NCBI GenBank assembly: GCA_964562985.1
Contig: CAZLWE010000092.1
Span: 1-9,187 of the forward strand
Direction: 5' to 3'
DNA length: 9,187 nt
Source of the DNA: SHLQ01 sp964562985
GTDB lineage: Bacteria > Actinomycetota > Acidimicrobiia > Acidimicrobiales > SHLQ01
In this document: piece after piece, positions 1 through 5,982 of the stretch
Layout of the letters: each line of letters opens with the position of its first letter
Position numbering within the stretch: position 1 is the stretch's first letter
Notes under the pieces: model-generated
The model's database searches: none
What the model was told of the DNA's origin: nothing
Seen by the model: only the letters and a program-made list of their open reading frames with translations
Made by a program: the position numbers and the translations under genes

Positions 1-67
1 CACGGGAATGGTCGTAGCGCGGGTTGCAACCCTTCAGCGGACGAGGGTTCGATTCCCTCCAGCTCCA
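1..67 (+). ncRNA. ssrA: tmRNA (ssrA), 3' end only
   Basis: This is the tRNA-like 3' end of transfer-messenger RNA, which rescues stalled ribosomes and tags unfinished proteins. A perfect T arm is visible: stem GAGGG at 43-47, loop TTCGATT at 48-54, stem CCCTC at 55-59. It is followed by the acceptor 3' strand CAGCTCC (60-66) and discriminator A67. CAGCTCC-A is the usual tmRNA ending, as in E. coli, and GGAC just before the T stem is also typical. The 5' acceptor strand, tag reading frame and most pseudoknots lie upstream of the window. A tRNA was considered, but the bases before the T arm cannot form an anticodon arm. After A67 the DNA reads CTA, so the terminal CCA appears not to be encoded. 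Confidence 0.85.
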
Positions 68-71
68 CTAC

Positions 72-89
72 TCCCGCCGCAAGGCGGGA
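72..89 (+). terminator. Hairpin directly after tmRNA, possible terminator or processing signal
   Basis: TCCCGCC (72-78) and GGCGGGA (83-89) form a perfect 7-bp stem closed by a GCAA tetraloop, starting 5 nt after the tmRNA body. No T-run follows, so this may be a 3'-processing or protective structure, or an actinobacterial T-less terminator. Its right arm is also the start of the first 102-bp repeat unit; the second unit has no matching left arm, so the hairpin exists only here. Confidence 0.5.
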
Positions 90-376
90 TCCGACCCTAG
101 CGGGCCTCTACCCGCGCTGNNNNNNNNNNNNNNNNNNNNNNNNNNNNNNNNNNNNNNNNNNNNNNNNNNNNNNNNNNNNNNNNNNNNNNNNNNNNNNNNN
201 NNNNNNNNNNNNNNNNNNNCGGTTAGCCAGAGGCCCCTTTCCGACCGACCGGCGGAGCCGGATCGGCCTACCTCTGCGACGCAAGGCGGGATCCGACCCT
301 AGCGGGCCTCTACCCGCGCTGCGGTTAGCCAGAGGCCCCTTTCCGACCGACCGGCGGAGCCGGATCGGCCTACCTC
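79..376. repeat. 102-bp direct tandem repeat, two visible copies
   Basis: Bases 79-119 are repeated exactly at 281-321, and bases 220-274 are repeated exactly at 322-376. Removing the Ns joins 119 to 220 and gives a seamless 102-bp unit (41 bp, then 55 bp, then the 6-bp linker TGCGAC), followed by a second copy that lacks only the final linker. Each unit contains an 8-bp inverted repeat, GGGCCTCT (303-310) with AGAGGCCC (331-338), a small GCGGG/CCCGC stem-loop, and a CCGGC-GGA-GCCGG hairpin. No reading frame runs convincingly through it. The copy number is unknown because of the gap. Confidence 0.9.
120..219. other. Assembly gap of exactly 100 N
   Basis: One hundred Ns, the conventional placeholder for a gap of unknown size. 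The gap falls inside the 102-bp tandem repeat and its two edges are in phase, which is what a collapsed repeat produces. The real missing sequence is probably a whole number of further repeat units. Confidence 0.97.
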
Positions 377-592
377 AAGGCGCCCTCGATTCGCGCTGCC
401 GTTGCCGGGAACCCTGCGGGTTCCAACGGCCTTTCCGCTCGCACCGCAACCCGCAGGGTTGCCCTTCGCAGCTGCGAGCTACCCCGACATTCTCGATGCT
501 CGACTGCCGGCAGCGACCCTCCGGGTTGCATGAGGTCGACACCGCACCATTCACTTCTCGATACGTCCAAACAACACCACTAAGGTCTGGCC
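377..592. other. Hairpin-rich non-coding region before the PPOX gene
   Basis: No supported gene. Visible structures include a 7-bp stem GGAACCC-TGC-GGGTTCC (408-424), a 6-bp stem CAACCC-GCA-GGGTTG (447-461), the 12-bp palindrome TCGCAGCTGCGA (466-477), and a weaker ACCC-TCC-GGGT hairpin near 516-526. The first two share an AACCC-NNN-GGGTT core with reverse-complementary loops. Bases 377-406 look like a shortened, decayed third copy of the upstream tandem repeat (AAGGCG at the start, CGCGCTGC then GTT and GCC at the end). A promoter for the PPOX gene presumably lies in the last 60 bp, but no convincing -35/-10 pair was found. Confidence 0.6.
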
Positions 593-1036
593 ATGACAGA
601 TTTTGGTGATCTTGAACAGTTGGCGTCTGGGGATCAGGGACTGGTTACCTTCAGCATTTCTCGTAGCGATGGTTCGGTGCATTCGTCGGTGGTGAACGCG
701 GGCGTGATGGCGCACCCGGTTAGTGGCGAGCGGATGGTTGCGACCGTCTTGCGCGGTCCCAGCTGGAAGTTGCGACGCCTTCGTGAGCATCCTCGCTGCA
801 CGATTCTGTTTCGAGTCGGTTGGGAGTGGGCGTCGGTAGATGGGCCAGCGGAGCTCATCGGCCCCGACGACGCGTTCGACGGCTTCGATGCGGCAGGCGT
901 ACCCCAACTACTGCGCGACGTGTTCACCGCTGCCGGCGGCACACACGACGATTGGGACGAATACGACCGGGTGATGGCCGAAGACGGTCGCACCGCCGTG
1001 TTCATCCATCCCGTCCGCGTCCAAGGACGAGGCTAG
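593..1036 (+). CDS. PPOX-class FMN/F420-dependent flavoprotein (Rv1155-like)
   Basis: A 147-aa protein of the pyridoxamine 5'-phosphate oxidase-like split-barrel family. In actinobacteria such small cytosolic proteins use FMN or coenzyme F420 to reduce or oxidise small molecules. The length equals that of mycobacterial Rv1155. Family features include the N-terminal LVTFSISRSDGSVHSSVVNAG strand pair (about residues 17-37), the K59-LRRLREHPR segment (residues 59-68) in the place where KVRNLRRDPR-type sequences bind the flavin phosphate, a central VDGPAELIG strand (82-90), and the closing FIHPVRVQGRG strand. The start is the first ATG. AAGG at 582-585 is a modest ribosome-binding site; TAAGGT (581-586) could alternatively be a -10 box for a nearly leaderless message. 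The gene converges on the SirB1-like gene. Substrate and choice of cofactor cannot be told from sequence. Confidence 0.85.
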   Translation: MTDFGDLEQLASGDQGLVTFSISRSDGSVHSSVVNAGVMAHPVSGERMVATVLRGPSWKLRRLREHPRCTILFRVGWEWASVDGPAELIGPDDAFDGFDAAGVPQLLRDVFTAAGGTHDDWDEYDRVMAEDGRTAVFIHPVRVQGRG

Positions 1037-1116
1037 ATACAAGCGACGAAGATCCGGCCTTGGTCGGCGCAGCAGTCCGCTACGGCCATTTGTGAAGGGC
1101 AGAAAATAGACGTGCG

Positions 1117-1860
1117 CTAGTTGAGCCGTGCCCAGAGCTCGGAAATCTGTGGGTCCTCGGGGTCCATCTGTTCCCGCAAGCTAGCAGCGATGTCGAAGCG
1201 CCCTCTCGCTTCGGCGATACCTATGACCAGTGTCCGATCTGCGTCGCTTCCTGGGATAGCTGCTCGCAACTCAAGCAGGCGGTCGATCTTCCCGGAGCGG
1301 TCATCGCTCCAGGTTCGCAAGAGGTTGTTGCAGACACGGTTCACCGCACCCGCAGCGTCGAGTTGCGTCAATTGTTCTGGCGTGAACGATGCGTCTGCGC
1401 CAAAGATCGAGGCGAACCGCTTGGCCAGCCCATCACCATCGACCTCCACGCCACCGAAGGCATCGATAAAGCGATCCGACTCGTCCAAGCCCACAACCAC
1501 GTGACCGGGCATTGCGATCATCCGAAGTGGCAGCCCCACCTGACGACCGACGGCGATTGCCACTGCCGAGAGAGTGATTGGCATCCCTTGGCGACGCTCA
1601 AGCACCTGATCGAGCAGCGAGTTCTCCTCGGCGTGGTAGTTCACAACGTCGCCGCGGAAGCCGTGTTCGCCGAACAGCACATCGATCAGCCCGCTTATCG
1701 AGACATCATCGATCGATTGGGCGATGTGGTCGATCTGGCCGAACCCGACCTCCACCGCATCACTGCGCCCAGTCACCACCGCGGATAACTCAAATAATGC
1801 GAGCGCGATCGAGTCGCCCCCCATGGCATTACGTAGCGGGTCGAAATCGGCGGGATCCAT
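1117..1860 (-). CDS. SirB1/transglutaminase-like family protein
   Basis: A 247-aa cytosolic protein of the SirB1 family (a transglutaminase-like fold, often with TPR-like repeats at the C-terminus). Its biochemical role is poorly defined. The hallmark block is at residues 80-98, with NSLLDQVLERRQGMPITLS, followed by a hydrophobic helix, GLPLRMIAMPGH (109-120) and FIDAFGG (131-137). The VNRVCNNLLR helix (173-182) starts the C-terminal region. The position after PIT where many papain/transglutaminase-like enzymes carry the catalytic Cys is L-S here, so enzymatic activity is doubtful. The chosen start is ATG at 1860, preceded by a good AAGGGGG ribosome-binding site (minus strand, about 5 nt away). 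An in-frame ATG at 1902 would add a basic 14-residue stretch overlapping the upstream gene and is less likely. It lies 25 bp downstream of the 127-aa gene, probably in one operon. Confidence 0.85.
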   Translation of the reverse strand: MDPADFDPLRNAMGGDSIALALFELSAVVTGRSDAVEVGFGQIDHIAQSIDDVSISGLIDVLFGEHGFRGDVVNYHAEENSLLDQVLERRQGMPITLSAVAIAVGRQVGLPLRMIAMPGHVVVGLDESDRFIDAFGGVEVDGDGLAKRFASIFGADASFTPEQLTQLDAAGAVNRVCNNLLRTWSDDRSGKIDRLLELRAAIPGSDADRTLVIGIAEARGRFDIAASLREQMDPEDPQISELWARLN

Positions 1861-1885
1861 TCGCCCCCTTTTTACTCTGCGATCG

Positions 1886-2269
1886 TTACGCGGCCTCGGC
1901 ATCTACCGCAGGTTCCGCAACCGCATGCCACAGCGCGGATCGAACCCGATCGGCTTCGACACCGACCAAACCGTTGGCTGCGATGACGCCGTCGATCATG
2001 TCAGCAAGCACGGCAGCCCACGGACGGGCACGCAACGAGACGGCCACCACCGTGCCGTTGGGTCGGCGACGAATCGTGCGAGACACATCGCTGCGACGGG
2101 GCGGAGAAATAAACGACGGTGCAGTCACCCCGCAAAGACGCGACGTGCGAGAGAGCTCCCTAGCGGCTCTGGCAAAACGAACGGTCGTTGACTCCACGAG
2201 AGCATCCTCGCGCCGGGGTGTGACAATCACTTGTCCGCACTGCCGGCGAACAACCGCGGCCGTCAACAT
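1886..2269 (-). CDS. Conserved-looking protein of unknown function, 127 aa
   Basis: I do not recognise this family. The protein is basic at the N-terminus and middle (RRQCGQ, RREDA, RRSD, TIRRRPNG), with two cysteines (C11, C46). It then has a more hydrophobic C-terminal half, with WAAVLADMIDGVIAANGLVG (about residues 84-103) reading like an amphipathic helix, and an acidic-alanine tail. There is no signal peptide or membrane segment. The start is supported by GAAGGTGA about 6 nt upstream on the minus strand. It ends 25 bp before the chosen start of the SirB1-like gene on the same strand, which argues for a shared transcript. Other frames in this stretch are longer but read as arginine- and serine-rich shadow sequence. 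The reading frame is inferred from ribosome-binding site, spacing and composition, not from homology. Confidence 0.62.
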   Translation of the reverse strand: MLTAAVVRRQCGQVIVTPRREDALVESTTVRFARAARELSRTSRLCGVTAPSFISPPRRSDVSRTIRRRPNGTVVAVSLRARPWAAVLADMIDGVIAANGLVGVEADRVRSALWHAVAEPAVDAEAA

Positions 2270-2419
2270 GGTCGGTCACCTTCGGCTCCCTCCCCCAGCC
2301 ACTGCACCTGCGCACTTCTGGCGGACAACCGTGGACGGCGTAGCAGCGGCTCGGGGTTGGCGGAGCTCGACCGAGGCGACTAGGCCTGATGGAGTTAGGA
2401 CTAGCGGGAGGTCAGGCGG

Positions 2420-3709
2420 ATGCGTCGACTTATTCATGGCGGCGTAGTAGTCGTCCTCATTTCAACGGTGCTTGCAATCACTGCAGGGCCGGTCGGAGCG
2501 CAGAGCCAGACATGCGGCGGGCTACAGCCCACGATCGTCGGCACTGAGGGAGACGATCGCCTTGTCGGCACCGACGACGATGACGTGATCCTTGCCCTTG
2601 GCGGTAATGACTTAGTTATTGGCGGCGACGGTAATGACATCATCTGTCTCGGAGCAGGCGACGACAGAGGACTCGGCCAAAAAGGCGAAGACGTCATCTT
2701 TGGCGAAACCGGTGACGACCTCATTACGGGTGGCAACCGTGGCGACGCCATCGACGGCGGACCGGGCGACGACACCATCCGAGGCAACAACGGCACGGAC
2801 GTATTGCTCGGCGGTCAAGGGAACGACCTGATCCTCGGCGGCCGAAACAACGACATCATCGAGGGCAACCAAGGCGACGACGAACTCCGCGGCGGCGCCG
2901 CACTCGATGACATCCTCGGCGGCGCCGGCGACGACATCATCCTCGCCGGCAGAGGCCGAGACACCATCGACGGTGAGGGCGGGGTCGATTTCCTCGACGG
3001 CGGCCTCCAAGACGACATCATCATCTCAACCGACGACAATGTAGACACGATCGACGACCGAGACGGAAACGACGGCTGCACCATCGATCCCTTCGACCTT
3101 GGCGTGGGTTGCGAATTTGGCGATCTCATCTCGCTACAAGGAGAGGGGGATTCGACAGTCACGTTTGACCCAGATGTGGTAGCCCCGGCTTTCTTCGATC
3201 CCGGTTTCCCAGCGGGGCCACACTACCTGGTCCAATTCGGAGTGATTTCTGACGAATTCACTCAGATCACGGCCACCGACGCAGGCGGCAACCTCTTACT
3301 GGACTTACGCATACCGGCAGGGGTCGACGCCTCCGCTGGCAACGTCATCGTCCAAGGACTCCCGGCCGAAGTCGTCATTTCCGGAGCTGACGAATGGCAT
3401 CTAGGTATTGTCCAACCGGCCGTCGTCGAAGCGGACGCATTCGAATTTGTCGCTACCGACCGAGCTGCAGCGTTCAGGGTAGACAATGCCCCACAAGGCA
3501 CGGAGTCCGAGATCACCTTCACCAATCCGACGAACGTGGACCTGTTCGCAATCGTGCTCATCGCAGGCGATGACGGACTTGTCTTCAATACCCCGATCGA
3601 CATTCCACCTGGTGAGACGGTCATCGACGGCGGGACACTGTTTCCAAATGCGCGGTTCATCAATGTTTTCGCTCCCGGGATCGAGTGGGAGTACAACCAA
3701 CTGAATTGA
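2420..3709 (+). CDS. Secreted RTX (hemolysin-type calcium-binding repeat) protein
   Basis: A 429-aa secreted protein. A Sec signal peptide occupies residues 1-27: MRRLIHGG, then a hydrophobic VVVVLISTVLAITAG core, with likely cleavage after VGA. Residues 41-202 form 18 consecutive nonapeptides in perfect register, of the GGxGxDxIx type (for example GGPGDDTIR, GGAGDDIIL). These are expected to fold into a calcium-loaded parallel beta-roll. Two degenerate repeats follow, ending in a GCTIDPF...VGCEFG pair of cysteines (C220, C231). C32 and C76 lie earlier, so disulphides are possible. Residues about 244-429 form a separate beta-rich region with no recognised family. GGGAGG at 2406-2411, 8 nt before the ATG, fixes the start. 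No type I secretion genes are nearby; a Sec route fits the signal peptide. It may be an extracellular adhesin or matrix protein, but the function is unknown. Confidence 0.88.
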   Translation: MRRLIHGGVVVVLISTVLAITAGPVGAQSQTCGGLQPTIVGTEGDDRLVGTDDDDVILALGGNDLVIGGDGNDIICLGAGDDRGLGQKGEDVIFGETGDDLITGGNRGDAIDGGPGDDTIRGNNGTDVLLGGQGNDLILGGRNNDIIEGNQGDDELRGGAALDDILGGAGDDIILAGRGRDTIDGEGGVDFLDGGLQDDIIISTDDNVDTIDDRDGNDGCTIDPFDLGVGCEFGDLISLQGEGDSTVTFDPDVVAPAFFDPGFPAGPHYLVQFGVISDEFTQITATDAGGNLLLDLRIPAGVDASAGNVIVQGLPAEVVISGADEWHLGIVQPAVVEADAFEFVATDRAAAFRVDNAPQGTESEITFTNPTNVDLFAIVLIAGDDGLVFNTPIDIPPGETVIDGGTLFPNARFINVFAPGIEWEYNQLN

Positions 3710-3730
3710 TGCAATAGCCCACCACCTCAC

Positions 3731-3771
3731 GCCTTCGGGGGCATTCGCAACCCTCCTATGCCCTCGAAGGC
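3731..3771. terminator. Long hairpin between convergent genes, likely shared terminator
   Basis: Bases 3731-3744 (GCCTTCGGGGGCAT) pair with 3758-3771 (ATGCCCTCGAAGGC) over 14 positions. All are Watson-Crick except one G-U, with a 13-nt loop. It sits 22 bp after the RTX stop codon and 34 bp after the 3' end of the convergent SRPBCC gene, so it can serve both strands. No clear T-run follows on either side, which is common in GC-rich actinobacteria. Confidence 0.7.
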
Positions 3772-3804
3772 AACACCAGTGACTCGATGGTCTGAGCTGG
3801 TCAG

Positions 3805-4263
3805 CTACTCGCCCACTCGAACACCCTGGAGCGCACGTACGAGGCCCGCTGCGGCTTTGTCGCCAATGTTGTTGAACGCGAGTGCGAGCGCTGGCTCACC
3901 AATCGCGAACGCACCGTTTAGCGTTAGTTGCGCGTCGTAGGTGACCACGGACCCCTCGCCGTCGCCGACCTCATCGGGAACCACGGTGATCACGTCGACG
4001 GACGTGAGCTTGTCGCTTATCGCTTTGGCAACGAATCGGTGCGGGGCATCGAACTCGGTGATCTCGTAGGTCAAGATCATCGTGCCCCCGATGCTCTTCA
4101 CCTCGACGTCATAGGCCGAACCGAGCTCGGCCGCGTCGCCTACCACCTGCACGGAGCTGATGACACCCGGATCCCACGACGCGAAGTTCGTGAGATCGGC
4201 CATGAAGGCAAAGGCCTCATCGGGCGTCTTCGACGTGCGCAAGGACATTTCGTATCGAGCCAT
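3805..4263 (-). CDS. SRPBCC (START/polyketide cyclase-like) family protein
   Basis: A 152-aa protein with the layout of the SRPBCC ligand-binding superfamily: a helix-grip fold around a deep hydrophobic cavity. Residues 1-33 read as strand 1 followed by the helix pair DEAFAFMADLTNFASWDPG. Next come paired strands through GSAYDVEVKSIGGTMILTYEITEFDAPHRFVAKA (about 48-81), a hairpin around GDGEGSVVTYDAQLTLNG, and the long C-terminal helix IGDKAAAGLVRALQGV. The start chosen is the ATG at 4263, where the family fold begins; GAGGT lies about 11 nt upstream on the minus strand. The in-frame extension to 4374 would run over the start of the divergent acyl-CoA synthetase and has no family features. 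It is divergent from the synthetase operon across 96 bp, so the two may be co-regulated. The ligand is unknown. Confidence 0.8.
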   Translation of the reverse strand: MARYEMSLRTSKTPDEAFAFMADLTNFASWDPGVISSVQVVGDAAELGSAYDVEVKSIGGTMILTYEITEFDAPHRFVAKAISDKLTSVDVITVVPDEVGDGEGSVVTYDAQLTLNGAFAIGEPALALAFNNIGDKAAAGLVRALQGVRVGE

Positions 4264-4334
4264 ATCCCGTTCTACCTCAGGATTCGGAAGCGACACGGCT
4301 CGAAAGCACTTAGACCCCGCCGAGGTTTGAGCAG

Positions 4335-4340
4335 TAGATT
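4335..4340 (+). promoter_or_regulatory. Candidate -10 box for the acyl-CoA synthetase operon
   Basis: TAGATT matches the TANNNT -10 consensus and lies 20 bp before the start codon at 4360, leaving room for a short leader with the GGGAGG ribosome-binding site (4350-4355). The best -35 is a poor TTAGAC at 4310-4315 with a 19-bp spacer. This is inference from pattern alone. Confidence 0.35.
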
Positions 4341-4359
4341 CACGCTTCTGGGAGGACAC

Positions 4360-5982
4360 ATGTCTGTTAACCATTTCGACGCGCTTGAGAAGACCCCGGC
4401 GAACTACGTTCCGCTCACCCCGCTGTCATTCTTGACCCGCACCGCCGATCTCCACCCGAGCCGTACCGCGGTGATCTACGGCGAGCGCCACTACAACTGG
4501 GCCGACGTCGAGGAGCGGACGACCCGCCTCGCATCAGCGCTCGCCAACGCTGGTATTGGCCCGGGCGACACGGTGAGCATCATGTGCCCCAACACCCCGG
4601 AGATCTTCGAGGCCCACTTCGGCGTACCGAAGGCAGGCGCTGTTCTGAATGCGATCAACACCCGCCTCGACGTCGACACAGTGGCCTACATCCTCGATCA
4701 TTCCGATGCGAAGGTATTGCTCGCCGACACCGCACTGAGCACCACGGTCAAAGCGGCACTAGCGAAGGTCGATCGTGAAATCACCGTCATCGACATCGAC
4801 GACTCAGCGGGCCCCGGTGGCGAACGTCTCGGTGAGCAGACCTACGAGGAGTTTCTCGCCGGCGGGGACCCTGACCATCCCTGGGAGATGCCCACCGACG
4901 AGTGGCAAGCGCTGGCCCTTAACTACACCTCCGGTAGTACCGGTGTACCGAAGGGCGTGGTCTACCACCACCGTGGCAGCTATCTCATGTCGATGGGAAC
5001 CGTCGTCGGCTGGGATCTGCCAGCATCGCCGACCTACATGTACACGGTCCCCATGTTTCACTGCAACGGCTGGGGTCACGCGTGGACGATGGCACTCATC
5101 GCCGGAACCGTGGTGTGCATCCGTGACATCAACGCCAAGGCACTATTCGACGCCATCGCGACTCATAAGGTCACCCACTTCGGTGGCGCCCCCGTGGTGC
5201 TCGGCATGCTCGTCAACGCGAGCGACGATGAGCGAACCGAGTTCGATCACACCGTCCACGCGATGACCGCGGGCGCTCCCCCACCCGCGGCCATCCTCAA
5301 GGCGGTCGAGGCGATCGGGTTCGACGTCATGCAGGTGTACGGACTTACCGAAACCTACGGCCACGTTTCCCAGTGCACCTGGCGCGACGAGTGGGAAACC
5401 CTCGACGACGACGGCAGAGCCGACAAGAAGGCCTGGCAGGGCGTCACCATGCCGATGAACGAGGAGCTCGCCGTCTTCAACACCGAGACGATGGAGCGAG
5501 TGCCTCGCGACGGTGAGACCCAAGGCGAGATTCTCATCCGTGGCAACACCGTGATGAAGGGCTACTACAAAGACCCTGAGACCACCGAGAAAGCCTTCGA
5601 AGGCGGCTGGTTCCACTCGGGTGATGGCGCGGTCTGGCATGAGAATGGCTACGCACAGATCAAGGACCGATTGAAAGACGTCATTATCTCGGGTGGAGAG
5701 AATGTGTCGTCCGTCGAGGTGGAGAACACCCTCTACAAACACCCAGCCGTACTTGCCGCAGGCGTGGTCGCCAAGCCGCACGAGAAGTGGGGCGAGGTGC
5801 CGATGGCCTTCGTCGAATTGAAGCCCGGCGCCGAGGCGACGGCCGAAGAGATCATCTCGTTCTGTCGTGAACACCTCGCCGGATTCAAGACACCGAAGGC
5901 GGTCGAGTTCTGCGAACTTCCGAAGACCAGCACCGGCAAGATCCAAAAGTTCGTCCTGCGCGAGCAGGCTCGTAACGCATGA
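4360..5982 (+). CDS. Acyl-CoA synthetase (AMP-forming), medium/long-chain fatty acid type
   Basis: A 540-aa member of the ANL adenylating superfamily. It activates a carboxylic acid with ATP to an acyl-adenylate, then transfers it to CoA, feeding beta-oxidation or lipid synthesis. All core motifs are present: P-loop YTSGSTGVPKG (189-199), the MFHCNGWGHAW segment (232-242) typical of the AlkK/DmdB-like medium-chain branch, YGLTETYG (327-334), the nucleotide-binding D422 in HSGDG, hinge DRLKD (436-440), SGGENVSS (444-451) and the catalytic lysine K527 in PKTSTGK. The length is normal for the family. The start is ATG 4360 with GGGAGG 4 nt upstream. The frame is open further back to 3928, but that stretch runs antisense to the SRPBCC gene. 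The stop overlaps the start of the nuclease gene by 4 nt. The exact substrate (fatty acid or methylmercaptopropionate-like acid) cannot be decided. Confidence 0.93.
   Translation: MSVNHFDALEKTPANYVPLTPLSFLTRTADLHPSRTAVIYGERHYNWADVEERTTRLASALANAGIGPGDTVSIMCPNTPEIFEAHFGVPKAGAVLNAINTRLDVDTVAYILDHSDAKVLLADTALSTTVKAALAKVDREITVIDIDDSAGPGGERLGEQTYEEFLAGGDPDHPWEMPTDEWQALALNYTSGSTGVPKGVVYHHRGSYLMSMGTVVGWDLPASPTYMYTVPMFHCNGWGHAWTMALIAGTVVCIRDINAKALFDAIATHKVTHFGGAPVVLGMLVNASDDERTEFDHTVHAMTAGAPPPAAILKAVEAIGFDVMQVYGLTETYGHVSQCTWRDEWETLDDDGRADKKAWQGVTMPMNEELAVFNTETMERVPRDGETQGEILIRGNTVMKGYYKDPETTEKAFEGGWFHSGDGAVWHENGYAQIKDRLKDVIISGGENVSSVEVENTLYKHPAVLAAGVVAKPHEKWGEVPMAFVELKPGAEATAEEIISFCREHLAGFKTPKAVEFCELPKTSTGKIQKFVLREQARNA

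Noticed and set aside
1..67. A tRNA gene instead of tmRNA
   Set aside because: The T arm and acceptor fit, but no anticodon arm can be paired from the bases before it, and GGAC plus CAGCTCC-A matches tmRNA.
24..302. Open frame running from tmRNA across the N gap
   Set aside because: It exists only because Ns are read as open codons; it overlaps tmRNA and the tandem repeat.
79..376. CRISPR array
   Set aside because: The repeats are 102 bp and contiguous, with no unique spacers between short repeats.
1578..2447. 289-aa plus-strand frame
   Set aside because: Arginine- and serine-rich shadow lying antisense to the SirB1-like gene and its upstream neighbour; no ribosome-binding site or family features.
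2612..3010. 132-aa minus-strand frame with a repetitive valine-rich protein
   Set aside because: The periodicity is simply the RTX nonapeptide code read on the opposite strand.
3928..4359. 144-residue N-terminal extension of the acyl-CoA synthetase
   Set aside because: It runs antisense to the SRPBCC gene, the family fold begins at ATG 4360, and a strong GGGAGG precedes that codon.
4264..4374. 37-residue N-terminal extension of the SRPBCC protein
   Set aside because: It would overlap the start of the divergent synthetase gene and lacks family features; ATG 4263 begins the fold.
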